Assembly: GCF_002251385.1 (NCBI RefSeq)
Contig: NZ_NPJJ01000030.1
Span: 43,643 to 107,642, forward strand
Source: Prevotella sp. P5-108
GTDB lineage: Bacteria; Bacteroidota; Bacteroidia; Bacteroidales; Bacteroidaceae
Direction of reading: 5' to 3'
DNA length: 64,000 nucleotides
Part shown: one piece after another, positions 43,074-52,403 of the stretch
Layout of the letters: each line of letters starts with the position of its first letter
How positions within the stretch are numbered: the first letter of the stretch is position 1
Program-made: the position numbers and the translations under genes
The notes under the pieces: generated by a model
The model's input: only the letters and a program-made list of their open reading frames with translations
Told to the model about the DNA's origin: nothing
Database searches by the model: none

Positions 43074-43356
43074 GCGCAATGTAAAATCAATCGGTGATGT
43101 TATCAATCACCTGCTACGCGACCAGGGGCTGGAGACGCCCTTGCTGCAGCGGAGAGTTATCGACGCCTGGGAGACGGTGACCGGCGCCACCGTGGGCAGA
43201 TATACCGGCGAGAAGTTCATCAAGAACCAGACGCTGTTTGTAAAAATAACAAATCCCGCCCTCAGGCAGGATTTGTCTATGATGCGTTCCAAGTTGGTAC
43301 AGCGTCTCAATGCCGAAGTAGGCGCCATGGTCATCGCCGATGTGCGCATCTACTGA
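43066..43356 (+). CDS. DUF721 (DciA-like) protein
   Basis: 96-aa protein of the DUF721 family, which includes DciA, the helicase-loading partner of DnaB in many bacteria that lack DnaC. Visible family features: the N-terminal VINHLLRDQGLE, WETVTGATVGRYT, then a KH-like core (LFVKITNPALRQDLSMMRSKLVQRLN, in part) and a C-terminal strand. Starts at 43066 (MFKRNVKSIG) inside the last codons of recF, so the two are translationally coupled, which is common in Bacteroidetes and consistent with a replication role. Confidence 0.85.
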   Translation: MFKRNVKSIGDVINHLLRDQGLETPLLQRRVIDAWETVTGATVGRYTGEKFIKNQTLFVKITNPALRQDLSMMRSKLVQRLNAEVGAMVIADVRIY

Positions 43357-43368
43357 GGCTTTTATTCC

Positions 43369-44241
43369 TTATTTATCTTTCTTGTCTTCGTTCACAAACT
43401 TTTCGACCATACCCTGGGTCATCACCACGGCCTTGAAGCGATTGGCGTCGAAGACCACAACGTAGCCCTCGCTGTCGGCGTGGGGCTTGAAGGTCACGTA
43501 GGTCGACCCCAGACCGAAGAGGTCGTGACCGTAGAGCATGAAGCTGACGATGTCGGTAGCCGTAATCATCTCGCTGTCGGGAGCATGCCTGTGCGAGATA
43601 GAGTTGGAGTCATTGCCGATGGGTATCTCTATATAGAAGTTGTGCAGCCGCCTGAACGAGGTCACCTGGAGCTTGCCGTCCAGGTCGATGACATAATCAT
43701 TGCCAAACGGCTGCACATCGGTATGGGTCGTGCCCTGGATGATGTACATCCTGAGCCGGCCGTTGTCCATGGGTATCACGTCGAAGTTGAGCGTACCGTC
43801 GGCGGAGCTATAGTTTAAGATGCTGTCGCCACACGTCTCCACCACCGTCTTGATGGCCTGTGTCCGCAAGACCATCGCCTGCATCTCACTGTTGTCGAGG
43901 GCACGCTTCTTGGTCGTGGTTATCGAGAACATCGACTGCGGGTCGAGCACATAATCAAGCAGCAGCTCGCCTTTCTTGTCCACATAGATGTAGTGCATGA
44001 TGCCGTTGTCGTCGACGGTGACGCCTCCCATGCCGATTTTCTTCACATCCACCTTGTGCTTGGTCAGTTCGTCGGCACTGTGCCAAGCCAGATACTCATA
44101 GAGATACAGTCTGCGGGCTTCGTCGACCACCGAGTCTGCCATCTGCTGCAGTCGGCGCAGCTCGAGCGAGTCTATGGGCGTAATGGCAAGCGAGGTCATG
44201 ACGCCCGTCGCCATCATCAGCATGAGGATAATGCGTTTCAT
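43369..44241 (-). CDS. Exported protein of unknown function
   Basis: 290-aa exported protein with a Sec signal (MATGVMTSLA, no lipobox Cys). I do not recognise the family. After a helical start (RRLQQMADSVVDEARRLYLYEYLAW) it is mostly beta strands: IMHYIYVDKKGELLLDYVL, DGTLNFDVIPMDNGRLRMYII, YVIDLDGKLQVTSF. It ends in a basic, Lys-rich tail. It faces the DUF721 gene convergently (12 bases apart) and follows the 5-formyl-THF cyclo-ligase gene by 16 bases, so it is the last gene of the peptidase/deaminase/protease operon. Probably a periplasmic protein with a substrate- or protein-binding sheet. Confidence 0.7.
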   Translation of the reverse strand: MKRIILMLMMATGVMTSLAITPIDSLELRRLQQMADSVVDEARRLYLYEYLAWHSADELTKHKVDVKKIGMGGVTVDDNGIMHYIYVDKKGELLLDYVLDPQSMFSITTTKKRALDNSEMQAMVLRTQAIKTVVETCGDSILNYSSADGTLNFDVIPMDNGRLRMYIIQGTTHTDVQPFGNDYVIDLDGKLQVTSFRRLHNFYIEIPIGNDSNSISHRHAPDSEMITATDIVSFMLYGHDLFGLGSTYVTFKPHADSEGYVVVFDANRFKAVVMTQGMVEKFVNEDKKDK

Positions 44242-44257
44242 ATCTATTGTCTGTAGG

Positions 44258-44788
44258 TTATATCACTTCGTCTACGGCGATATCGGTAGACTCACACGGC
44301 ACATGCTCCACGCGTTGGAAGTCGAAACACATACCTATCTTATAACAGTGAGGGAGATTGACCAGGAAGCGGTCGTAGTAACCCTTGCCGCGCCCAAGCC
44401 GATGGCCGCTGTCGTCGAAGGCCATGCCGGGAATGACAGCCAGGTCGATGCTTTCGTAGTCGGCAAAGCGCTCGCCCACGGGTTCGAGTATGTCGAAAGA
44501 GCCACGACGCAGACTGTCGGCGCCATGATAGACGCGCAGCTCCATCTCGCCTTCGCCGGTCACCACAGGCAGCACCACGGTCTTTCCCTCGCCGTAGAGC
44601 GTGTCTATGAGCCCATGTGTGTCCACCTCATCGGGCAACGAGCAATAGAGCATCACGGTCTGTGCCTCTGCCATCCGCTTATGGGCCGACAGACGCCCCA
44701 CAACGGCAAGCGACAGTTCGCCCAACTCCTGCTGGGTGAACTGTCGCTTGCGTTGGCGGATAAGTTGTCTTAGTTCCTTCTTAGACAT
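44258..44788 (-). CDS. 5-formyltetrahydrofolate cyclo-ligase
   Basis: 176-aa ATP-dependent enzyme converting 5-formyl-THF to 5,10-methenyl-THF, returning folate to one-carbon metabolism. Family features are the basic N-terminus, TVMLYCSLPDEVDTHGL, LPVVTGEGEMELRVY, and the ATP/substrate loop IDLAVIPGMAFDDSGHRLGRGKGYYDRFL (in parts). Length is normal. 18 bases after the S41 protease gene and 16 before the unknown exported protein gene, on the same operon. Confidence 0.92.
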   Translation of the reverse strand: MSKKELRQLIRQRKRQFTQQELGELSLAVVGRLSAHKRMAEAQTVMLYCSLPDEVDTHGLIDTLYGEGKTVVLPVVTGEGEMELRVYHGADSLRRGSFDILEPVGERFADYESIDLAVIPGMAFDDSGHRLGRGKGYYDRFLVNLPHCYKIGMCFDFQRVEHVPCESTDIAVDEVI

Positions 44789-44806
44789 ATCGCCTGGGTG
44801 ATTATG

Positions 44807-46492
44807 TTATTTTCTGTGCTTGGCCACCGCCTTCTTTACGGCGACCTTCCTCACTGCCTTTTTCTTGACTGCCGGCTTCTTGGGAAACGCCTTGCCCTGG
44901 GCAAAGACATTGAGAGCAGCCCTGATGTTGTCATCGTCCTGGTTGAGGTATTCGTTCCAAGCCTCCTCGTCGAGCATATTATAGATGATGCGACTGTTGA
45001 TATACTGGTCGAGCAGCTTGTGCGACTTGCGTATCATCAGGTTGCGTCGCTGCAGACCGTTGCGGTCAGCATAGGAGGCAAATCGCTCCACGAGGTTCTG
45101 TGTCTTCAGATAGTCGTAAAGCGACTGCATGTTGCGATACCCGTTCAGTTTGGCACGGTTATCATCCGTATAGTCGTAGGCAAACTGCAGTATCAGTCCG
45201 CTCATGGCAGCCCGCTTGTAATATGACGTCATACCCAGGGTGTCTTCGGGGATGAAGATGTCGGGGGTGATGCCGCCACCGCCATAGACCACGCGTCCGA
45301 TATGGGTGTGATAAGCCGGACCGGTGTGCTTGATGGAGTCTTGCGAGAAGTATTCGCCGTGCTGATAGCGGTCTACCAGGTCTTGGGCGTAGAACGACTC
45401 GTCGCCCATGGTATAGGGCTTCTGGATGCAGCGGCCCGAAGGAGTGTAGTAGCGGGCGGTGGTAAGACGGATGATGCTGCCGTCGGGGAACTCCATCTGC
45501 TTCTGCACAAGGCCCTTGCCAAACGAGCGGCGGCCGATGATGGTACCGCGGTCATTGTCCTGGATGGCGCCGGCAAAGATTTCAGACGAAGAGGCCGAGC
45601 CCTCATTGATAAGCACCACAAGCGGTATATCCTTGTAGCTGCCGCGACCATCGGAGAGGAACTCCTGCCTGGGCTGCTTGCGGCCCTGGGTATATACTAT
45701 CAGACGGTTCTTGGGCAGGAACTCGTTGGCCATCTGCACAGCCGTCTCGAGATAGCCGCCGGTGTTGTCGCGCAGGTCTATCACGAGATTGGTGAACCCG
45801 CTCTGCGAGAGCTTGGCCAGCGAGATGAGCAGCTCGGCATAGGTGGTCTCAGAGAATTTCTTCACGCGGATGTAGCCGGTCTTGTCGTCGAGCATATAGG
45901 TGGCGGCGATGCTCTTCTGGGGGATGTCGCCACGCGTGATGGTAAAGGTATGGACCATCTTGGAGCCATAGCGCACCACGCCTATCTTGACCTTGGTGTC
46001 CTTGGGGCCCTTGAGCCTGTGCATGGCCTCTTCCTGGGTCACTATCTTACCCACAAACGGCTTGCCATCCACGCTCACAATCTTGTCGCCTGCCAGAACG
46101 CCGGCCTTTTCGGCGGGACCGTTCTTGATGACGCCCTGGATGTGAATAGTGTCCTGTCGGATGACAAACTCGACACCGATACCCGAGAACGAACCCTTCA
46201 GGTCGTCGGTGGCAGTCTGCGCCTGCTTGGCATTGATATACACAGAGTGAGGGTCGAGCTCGGAGAGAATCTGCGGGATAGCCACATCCACCAGCGAGTC
46301 GATGTTGACCTCGTCTACATACTGGTCGCTGATGATATGCAGCAGATTGCTCAGGCGGTTGCTGCCGCTGTTGATGATATTCAGTCGGTTGCCCGAGAAA
46401 TGATTGGCATAGAATGTTCCGATGATGATGCCTATGATGATGCACAGGGCCATCAGCAGCGGAGTGAATCTGTTAGACTTTTTCTGATTCAT
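44807..46492 (-). CDS. C-terminal processing protease (S41 peptidase with PDZ)
   Basis: 561-aa membrane-anchored serine protease of the CtpA/Prc type. An N-terminal transmembrane helix (LLMALCIIIGIIIGTFYA) is followed by a PDZ domain (GIGVEFVIRQ...VDGKPFVGKI) and the protease core with the catalytic Ser in EGSASSSEIFAGA and Lys in SFGKGLVQ. The unusual Lys-rich tail (KKPAVKKKAVRKVAVKK, 20-odd residues) may bind nucleic acid or the membrane. ATG 46492 (MNQKKSNRFTP) overlaps the end of the deaminase gene by 20 bases; a longer frame to 46531 is less likely. Cleaves C-terminal tails of periplasmic substrates. Confidence 0.92.
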   Translation of the reverse strand: MNQKKSNRFTPLLMALCIIIGIIIGTFYANHFSGNRLNIINSGSNRLSNLLHIISDQYVDEVNIDSLVDVAIPQILSELDPHSVYINAKQAQTATDDLKGSFSGIGVEFVIRQDTIHIQGVIKNGPAEKAGVLAGDKIVSVDGKPFVGKIVTQEEAMHRLKGPKDTKVKIGVVRYGSKMVHTFTITRGDIPQKSIAATYMLDDKTGYIRVKKFSETTYAELLISLAKLSQSGFTNLVIDLRDNTGGYLETAVQMANEFLPKNRLIVYTQGRKQPRQEFLSDGRGSYKDIPLVVLINEGSASSSEIFAGAIQDNDRGTIIGRRSFGKGLVQKQMEFPDGSIIRLTTARYYTPSGRCIQKPYTMGDESFYAQDLVDRYQHGEYFSQDSIKHTGPAYHTHIGRVVYGGGGITPDIFIPEDTLGMTSYYKRAAMSGLILQFAYDYTDDNRAKLNGYRNMQSLYDYLKTQNLVERFASYADRNGLQRRNLMIRKSHKLLDQYINSRIIYNMLDEEAWNEYLNQDDDNIRAALNVFAQGKAFPKKPAVKKKAVRKVAVKKAVAKHRK

Positions 46493-46922
46493 TGTCGTTA
46501 GCATTAAGATAAACCACTTCGATATTTGCACGCTTCAGAAGGTTGATACCATCCTCAAGACGATACTTCTCACCATAGACCACGCGCTTGATGCCTGCCT
46601 GGATGATGAGCTTGGCACACTCTATACAGGGCGAGGCGGTGACATAGAGCGTAGAGCCGTCGCTGTTGTTGCTGCTACGTGCCAACTTGGTGATGGCGTT
46701 GGCTTCGGCGTGCAGCACATAGGGTTTGGTGAGATTGTTCTCGTCTTCACACACATTTTCAAACCCACTCGGTGTGCCGTTATAGCCGTCGCTGATAATC
46801 ATCTTGTCCTTGACCACCAGCGCCCCTACCTGCCTGCGACGGCAGTAGGAGTTCTCGGCCCATATATGTGCCATGCGCAGATAACGCAGGTCAAGGCGGT
46901 ATCGCTTCTCTTCTTCTGTCAT
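46473..46922 (-). CDS. dCMP deaminase
   Basis: 149-aa zinc-dependent deaminase of the ComEB/dCMP deaminase type, making dUMP for thymidylate synthesis. Zinc and catalytic motifs: HAEANA (His, Glu) and SPCIECA (two Cys). The nucleotide-binding region RQVGALVVKDKMIISDGYNGTPSG is typical of the deoxycytidylate branch. Located 12 bases after the M3 peptidase gene. Its 3' end overlaps the S41 protease start. Confidence 0.92.
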   Translation of the reverse strand: MTEEEKRYRLDLRYLRMAHIWAENSYCRRRQVGALVVKDKMIISDGYNGTPSGFENVCEDENNLTKPYVLHAEANAITKLARSSNNSDGSTLYVTASPCIECAKLIIQAGIKRVVYGEKYRLEDGINLLKRANIEVVYLNANDNESEKV

Positions 46923-46934
46923 GTCGGTATGTTG

Positions 46935-49022
46935 TTATTGGGTGTCGCTTTTTATTCCGTTGCGCTCGAGCAGTGCGTCGATGGTGGGCTCCTGACCGCG
47001 GAAGCGCTTGTAGAGCGTCATGGGATGCTCGGTACCGCCACGCGAGAGGATATTGTCTCTGAAGCTCTGGGCGGTGGCACGGTCGAAGATGCCGTGCTTC
47101 TTGAAGACGCTGAAGGCGTCGGCGTCGAGCACCTCAGCCCATTTGTAGCTGTAGTAGCCGGCTGCATATCCGCCCGCCATAATGTGGGAGAACTGCACCG
47201 TCATGCATGTGTCCTTGAGCTGCGGAGTGACCATTGCCTTGGCCCAAGCCTTGTGTTCGTAGTCGATGATGTCGTCATCGAAGGCGTCGCGCTGGGTGTA
47301 GTAGGCCATATCCAGCAGACCGAAACTCACCTGACGCAGACAGCTGTAGCCCACCATGAAGTTGCGGCTGTCCACGATGCGGCGGATAAGCTCGTCGGGC
47401 AGAGGCTCGCCGGTCTGATAATGGTAGGCAAAGGTACTGAGGAATTCCTTCTCTACGGCATAGTTTTCCATAAACTGGGAAGGCAGTTCGACGAAGTCCC
47501 ACCACACGTTGGTACCCGAGAGACTCTGGAAGCGGGTGTTGGCAAACATGCCGTGGAGCGAGTGACCAAATTCGTGCAGGAAGGTCTCCACCTCGCTCAG
47601 CGTGAGCAGTGCCGGCTTCTCGGCCGTGGGCTTGGTAAAGTTCATGACCAGTGACACATGCGGGCGCACATTGTTGCCCTTGCGGTCTATCCACTGTCCC
47701 TGAAACTCTGTCATCCATGCTCCGTTCTGCTTGCCTTTGCGCGGATGGAAGTCGGCATAGAGCACAGCGAGATACTCTCCGTCGTTGTCGTACACCTCAT
47801 AGGCTTTGACATCGGGATGATACACGGGGATATCCGCGTTTTCCTTGAAGGTGATGCCGTAGAGACGGGTAGCCAGTCCGAAGACGCCGCCGATGACGTT
47901 CTCCAGCTTGAAGTAGGGGCGCAGCATTTCGGCATCGAGATTATAGCGCTCCATCTTGAGCTTGTGGGCGTAGTAGGAGATGTCCCAGGGCTCCAGCTTG
48001 AAGTCGTCGCCCTCGTGGCGGCGCGCCATCTGCTCTATCTCTTCCATCTCGTTGACGGCGGTGGGCTTGTAAGCCTCGATGAGGTCATCGAGCAGACGAT
48101 AGACATTGGCGGTATTGGTCGCCATGCGCTGCACCAGCACATAGTCGGCATAGGTGTCATATCCCAGCAGCTGTGCCACCTCGCGGCGCAGATTGACCAG
48201 CCGTTTGCATATCTCCAGATTGTTCTGCTCGTTGTCGTGGGTACATACGGTCATGTGGGCCATATACATCTCACGACGCAGGTCGCGCCTGTCGGCATAG
48301 GTCATGAAGGGCGAATAGCTGGGGAAGTCGAGCGTGAACACCCAACCCTCCTTGTCCTTCTCGGCAGCAGCCTGGGCGGCAGCCTCACGCTGTGTGTCGG
48401 GCAGTCCGCTCAACTCTGCTTCGTCGGTGATGTGCAACTGATATGCCTTGTTCTCCTTCAGCAGGTTCTGAGAGAACTGCAGCGAGAGCATGCTGGCTTC
48501 TTCGGTCAGCCGGCGCAGCTTCTCCTTGTCCTCGTCACTGAGCAGGGCACCGCTGCGCACAAATCCGTCGTAAGAGGTTTGCAGCAGCATACTCTCCTCG
48601 GGCGTGAGCTCACGATGGTGCTCATAGACATACTTGATGCGCTCAAAGAGACGACGGTTGAGCGACACGTCGTTGGCGTGCTTGGTCAGTATAGGGTTGA
48701 GTTTCTGGGCCAGGGCGTCCATCTCATCACTGGTCTCGGCACTGAGCATGCACGAGAACACGCTCGACACGCGGTCGAGCAAATCATAATAGTGCTCGCC
48801 CTTGCTCAGGTCCACTCGGGTGAGAGTATTCTCAAAGGTGGGTTCTTCGGGGTCGTTGATGAGCTTGTCGATAGCCTCATCGTCACGGCGTATACCCTCC
48901 ATGAACGCCTCTTCATAGTGTTCGGTCTTTATTCTATCAAAAGGAACAGTGTCGTGAGGGGTGTTATATGGCAGGAAAAAGGGATTTTCCTGAGTTTTGT
49001 CTATATTTGCTGTAATGTCCAT
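46935..49022 (-). CDS. M3-family oligopeptidase (Dcp/PrlC-like)
   Basis: 695-aa cytoplasmic zinc metallopeptidase that trims peptides, including those from signal peptide turnover. The catalytic motif FLHEFGHSLHGMF contains the HExxH zinc site, and the downstream DFVELPSQFMENY holds the third ligand region. ATG 49022 (MDITANIDKTQENP) fits; the longer frame to 49076 is in the promoter zone. Heads the operon with dCMP deaminase, S41 protease, folate cyclo-ligase and an unknown exported protein. Two near-identical promoter-like elements lie upstream (49077-49180). Confidence 0.93.
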   Translation of the reverse strand: MDITANIDKTQENPFFLPYNTPHDTVPFDRIKTEHYEEAFMEGIRRDDEAIDKLINDPEEPTFENTLTRVDLSKGEHYYDLLDRVSSVFSCMLSAETSDEMDALAQKLNPILTKHANDVSLNRRLFERIKYVYEHHRELTPEESMLLQTSYDGFVRSGALLSDEDKEKLRRLTEEASMLSLQFSQNLLKENKAYQLHITDEAELSGLPDTQREAAAQAAAEKDKEGWVFTLDFPSYSPFMTYADRRDLRREMYMAHMTVCTHDNEQNNLEICKRLVNLRREVAQLLGYDTYADYVLVQRMATNTANVYRLLDDLIEAYKPTAVNEMEEIEQMARRHEGDDFKLEPWDISYYAHKLKMERYNLDAEMLRPYFKLENVIGGVFGLATRLYGITFKENADIPVYHPDVKAYEVYDNDGEYLAVLYADFHPRKGKQNGAWMTEFQGQWIDRKGNNVRPHVSLVMNFTKPTAEKPALLTLSEVETFLHEFGHSLHGMFANTRFQSLSGTNVWWDFVELPSQFMENYAVEKEFLSTFAYHYQTGEPLPDELIRRIVDSRNFMVGYSCLRQVSFGLLDMAYYTQRDAFDDDIIDYEHKAWAKAMVTPQLKDTCMTVQFSHIMAGGYAAGYYSYKWAEVLDADAFSVFKKHGIFDRATAQSFRDNILSRGGTEHPMTLYKRFRGQEPTIDALLERNGIKSDTQ

Positions 49023-49076
49023 ACTATTCGTAGTTGATTTCGATGCAGTGACGGCGCTCCTGTTCACCACAAGCAC

Positions 49077-49180
49077 GCTTAATGGCTGAGGCGCCGCCTA
49101 TTTTATGCAAAAATAGTGCAAACCGAACGCCATAAGCTCGCTTAATGGTTGAGGTGCCGCCTATTTTATGCAAAAATAGT
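49077..49180 (-). repeat. Duplicated 41-base promoter-like element (two copies, 63-base period)
   Basis: Copies at 49077-49117 and 49140-49180 match at 39 of 41 bases. Each holds CGCCGCCTATTTTATG or its variant, and on the minus strand a perfect TATTTTTG box (49115-49108 and 49178-49171). The distal copy also has a TTG 18 bases upstream (49199-49197). They are therefore likely tandem promoters for the M3 peptidase operon. A diverged relative lies at 27477. Confidence 0.75.
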
Positions 49181-49376
49181 AAAAAACTAACATATTCAAG
49201 CCATTATATCCATTTTTTTAACTAATGTTTTACTTCCATTGGCGACGGCCGCTGTCATTCATGCCTTGAGCGGGCTTTGATCCGCCACTCCCCTCGCCCA
49301 TTTCGCGACCCATGAACTTGCCTACGGCGCCACCCAGACCCGCTCCAGACCGCTGCCCACCAAGCCATTTCCCACA

Positions 49377-49462
49377 GAGATGGCATTGGCGATGATTTCA
49401 GGGTTTGATTTCTGTATTTCGGACTGCGATTTATGTGTGGCAAACCATGATTTCAGTATTTC
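49377..49462. repeat. 86-base intergenic element, copy 2
   Basis: Same length as 27640-27725 and matches it at both ends but not in the middle (see that entry). The GATTTC-NNN-ATTTC motif occurs twice inside (49406 and 49448). The rest of the 620-base gap between the M3 peptidase and cydB genes holds no recognisable gene. Confidence 0.7.
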
Positions 49463-49563
49463 CCACTTCGCCGTCAACTTATTTGCGGTCACGGGCGGTT
49501 TGTCGCCATTCACGGTCATGACGGGGCTGCGGGCGAAGCGCCCCTCGGCGGTAGAAACGACAG

Positions 49564-49621
49564 AAGGGGATGACACCTTGGGGCGCGGGAAAACCGCTGA
49601 ACCTTACGGAGTCATCCCCTT
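49564..49621 (-). terminator. Hairpin downstream of cydB
   Basis: Perfect 11-bp stem AAGGGGATGAC with GTCATCCCCTT around a 36-base loop, 23 bases past the cydB stop on the minus strand. The downstream T tract is weak (CTGTCGTTTC), so function as a terminator is only likely. Confidence 0.6.
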
Positions 49622-49643
49622 CGGGAATATGGGGGCTATCGCT

Positions 49644-50753
49644 TTACTTCCTGTCCATCACGCGCCATACGTAGGCGATGTAGGCGAAGACAAACGGCAC
49701 AAGGAGCGACACGTAGAACATCGTGCGGAGCGTGAACTCACTGCTGCAACTGTTGGCAATAGTGAGCGAGCACTGCAGGTCGGCATTGGAGGGATAGTAG
49801 GCGGTATCGGCATAGCCTGCCACCAACAGCAGAGAGAGCACGACCAGCACCACGCCCACACCGGCGGGCCAGATGCCACGGATATAGGTTTTGCTGACGA
49901 TGGTGCGCACCACGCCGTAGAGCAACAGCACCACGCCCGCGAGGGTGAGCACGACGAGCAGCGGCATGGCAAGGTAGTTGTGCAGATACTTCATCGGCTC
50001 CAGCGACACCACGCCCGTGGCGGCGTCGACGGCATATCCGTCCTTGAGCAGCAGTCTCACAAAGAAGGCCAAGAACAGCACGAGGAAGGGCACCGTGCAT
50101 CCGATGAGGCGCACGCTGCCACGCGAGCGGATGTCCTCGTCGTCCACATTATTTATAATATAGAGCGTGCCCAGCATGCGCGCCAGAAACATCACGGCGA
50201 GACCAAACACGAGGTTCCACACGTCGAGCAGCGCGTCGAGTCCGGCAGAGGCGTTGGCCCAGCGGCTGATGACGGGCGAGCCGACATCGGTCAGCGACGC
50301 CTTCTCTACCAGGAAGTTTGAGCCGTCGAAGAATGTAGCCACAGCGCCACCGAGCAGCAGCGGACCCACGATGCCGTTGAGTATGAGGAACCATCGGTAG
50401 GTGCGGGTGCCAAGCAGATTGCCCTTCTTGAGCTGGAACTCATAGCTCACTGCCTGCAGCACAAACGAGAAGAGGATAATCATCCACAGCCAGTAGGCTC
50501 CGCCAAAGCTGGTGCTGTAGAAGAGGGGGAACGAGGCAAAGAAGGCTCCGCCAAAGGTGACGAGCGTGGTAAAGGTGATTTCCCATTTGCGTCCGGTAGA
50601 GTCGAGCACCTTGCGCTGTCCTTCTTCGGTACGGCCAAGGCTATAAACCATTGAGTTGGCGCCCTGCACAAAGAGCAGGAACACAAGCAGCGCCCCAAGC
50701 AGCGAGACGATAAACCACCAGTATTGTTGTAGGAATTCGTAAGTCATAATCAT
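49644..50753 (-). CDS. cydB: Cytochrome bd ubiquinol oxidase subunit II
   Basis: 369-aa membrane subunit of cytochrome bd, about nine helices, pairing with CydA to reduce oxygen at high affinity. The N-terminus YEFLQQYWWFIVSLLGALL and the RTEEGQRKVLDSTGRKWE loop are family-like. A second ATG (50747) is two codons in. Start is 28 bases after the cydA stop. Last gene of the long minus-strand run from 57025. No CydX-like small gene was seen. Confidence 0.93.
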   Translation of the reverse strand: MIMTYEFLQQYWWFIVSLLGALLVFLLFVQGANSMVYSLGRTEEGQRKVLDSTGRKWEITFTTLVTFGGAFFASFPLFYSTSFGGAYWLWMIILFSFVLQAVSYEFQLKKGNLLGTRTYRWFLILNGIVGPLLLGGAVATFFDGSNFLVEKASLTDVGSPVISRWANASAGLDALLDVWNLVFGLAVMFLARMLGTLYIINNVDDEDIRSRGSVRLIGCTVPFLVLFLAFFVRLLLKDGYAVDAATGVVSLEPMKYLHNYLAMPLLVVLTLAGVVLLLYGVVRTIVSKTYIRGIWPAGVGVVLVVLSLLLVAGYADTAYYPSNADLQCSLTIANSCSSEFTLRTMFYVSLLVPFVFAYIAYVWRVMDRK

Positions 50754-50781
50754 ATTATGATGTATAGGGTTTCACAAGTTG

Positions 50782-52338
50782 TTATTTGTTGGCATTATAG
50801 TTTCTGATGACACGGCACATGATGCTGACCTCGGCTATGAGCAGCACGGTGAAGAGTATCAGGAAGAGGAAGAAGGTCAGGGCCACGCTGCCCGACTGCA
50901 GGTCGGAGACGGCTGCCACCGTGGGCATCATGTCCTGGATGGCCCAAGGCTGTCGGCCCAACTCGGCGACTATCCATCCTGCCTCGCTGGCGATATAGGT
51001 AAGGGGCAGCATCGCCAGGGCAGCCAGATACAGCCAGCGATGGGTGGCGGTGATGTCCTTGCGCCAGGCGATATGGCCGATGACGAGGAAGAAGAGCATG
51101 AGGAGCGACCCCACGCCCACCATGATGCGGAAGGCGTAGAAGTTGACGGGGATATAGGGCACCAGTTCGGCTCGGTCCTTGATATATCCATAACCGAAAT
51201 ATGGCATGTCCTGCTTCAGCTGGGCAGCCAGACTGTCCAGTCGGGCGTCGGTGGCGTCGGCAGCCTTCAGCTTGCGATAGGTGGCAAGGGAGGTGATGGC
51301 TCTACGGCCACGCTCCATCTTCTCTTCGGCAGAGAGTTCGCGCTTGCCGTCACGGGTATAGCCGTTGAGGATGTCGTTGACACCGGGCACGTAGCCGTCT
51401 ATCGAGTGGGTGGCAAGCAGGGAGAGTCCGTTGGGGATGGCTATGCGCAGCGGAGCCTCGCCGCCCTGGGCATAGTCGGACTGCTCCAAAGGGTTGACAG
51501 CGGCTATGGCGGTGAGCGACACGCCCTCGCCTCCGTCGTAGAGTGCCTCCATGGCTGCCAGCTTCATGGGCTGGGTCTCTGCCACCTTCACTGCCGAGAA
51601 GTCGCCTGTGGTCATGGTGAGCACAGCGGCCACGATGCCCACGATGCTGGCGATGCGGATACTCTGGCGTGCCATCTCCTGCTCACGGCGGCGCAAGAGA
51701 TACCAACAGCTTACGGCGCACACGAATACGGCGCCCACCACCCAGGTAGAGGTGACGGTGTGGAAGAACTTGTCGACGGCAAAGGGCGACAGGGCTACAT
51801 CAATGAAGCTCGTCATCTCGTTGCGCACGGTGTCGGGATTGAACTCGCAGCCCACGGGGTACTGCATCCACGCATTGGCCACAAGTATCCACCATGCCGA
51901 GATGGTGGCGCCGAGTCCGGTGAGCCATGTAGAGGCGAGGTGGAAGCCACGCGACACCTTCTCCCAGCCGAAATACATGACGGCGACGAAGGTGCTCTCC
52001 ATGAAGAACGCCACGATACCCTCGACAGCAAGCGGGGCGCCGAAGATGTCGCCCACAAACCAGGAGTAGTTGCTCCAGTTGGTGCCGAACTCAAACTCGA
52101 GGATGATGCCCGTAGCCACGCCCATGGCGAAGTTGACGCCAAACAGGCGCTGCCAGAACACGGCAGTTTCTTTCCAGAATAGTTTACCTGTGCGGTAATA
52201 GCACGTTTCCATAATGCCCATGATGAGGGCCAGACCCAGCGTGAGCGGCACAAAGAGCCAATGGTAGATGGCTGTAAGTGCAAACTGCGCACGCGACCAG
52301 TCGATGAGGGTTGGGTCGATTGTCAACAGGTGTGTCAT
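50782..52338 (-). CDS. cydA: Cytochrome bd ubiquinol oxidase subunit I
   Basis: 518-aa membrane subunit holding hemes b558, b595 and d. The N-terminal WSRAQFALTAIYHWLFVPLTLGLAL has the heme b595/d His region; GVATGIILEFEFGTNWSNYSWFVGD and the quinone loop after FHTVTSTWVVGAVF follow (quoted in parts). It gives the cell a high-affinity oxidase able to remove trace oxygen, as in other nominal anaerobes of this order. Placed after the DUF4492 and Crp/Fnr genes. Confidence 0.95.
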   Translation of the reverse strand: MTHLLTIDPTLIDWSRAQFALTAIYHWLFVPLTLGLALIMGIMETCYYRTGKLFWKETAVFWQRLFGVNFAMGVATGIILEFEFGTNWSNYSWFVGDIFGAPLAVEGIVAFFMESTFVAVMYFGWEKVSRGFHLASTWLTGLGATISAWWILVANAWMQYPVGCEFNPDTVRNEMTSFIDVALSPFAVDKFFHTVTSTWVVGAVFVCAVSCWYLLRRREQEMARQSIRIASIVGIVAAVLTMTTGDFSAVKVAETQPMKLAAMEALYDGGEGVSLTAIAAVNPLEQSDYAQGGEAPLRIAIPNGLSLLATHSIDGYVPGVNDILNGYTRDGKRELSAEEKMERGRRAITSLATYRKLKAADATDARLDSLAAQLKQDMPYFGYGYIKDRAELVPYIPVNFYAFRIMVGVGSLLMLFFLVIGHIAWRKDITATHRWLYLAALAMLPLTYIASEAGWIVAELGRQPWAIQDMMPTVAAVSDLQSGSVALTFFLFLILFTVLLIAEVSIMCRVIRNYNANK

Positions 52339-52403
52339 TGTTTATAATTTTAAGATGATTGATGATTGTCGTAAGATTTCTAAGGGGCAGCACCGCCATC
52401 GGG

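Noticed and set aside
49559..49643. Strong terminator for cydB
   Set aside because: Kept only as a likely hairpin: the loop is long and the T tract poor, so it was not scored as a confident terminator.
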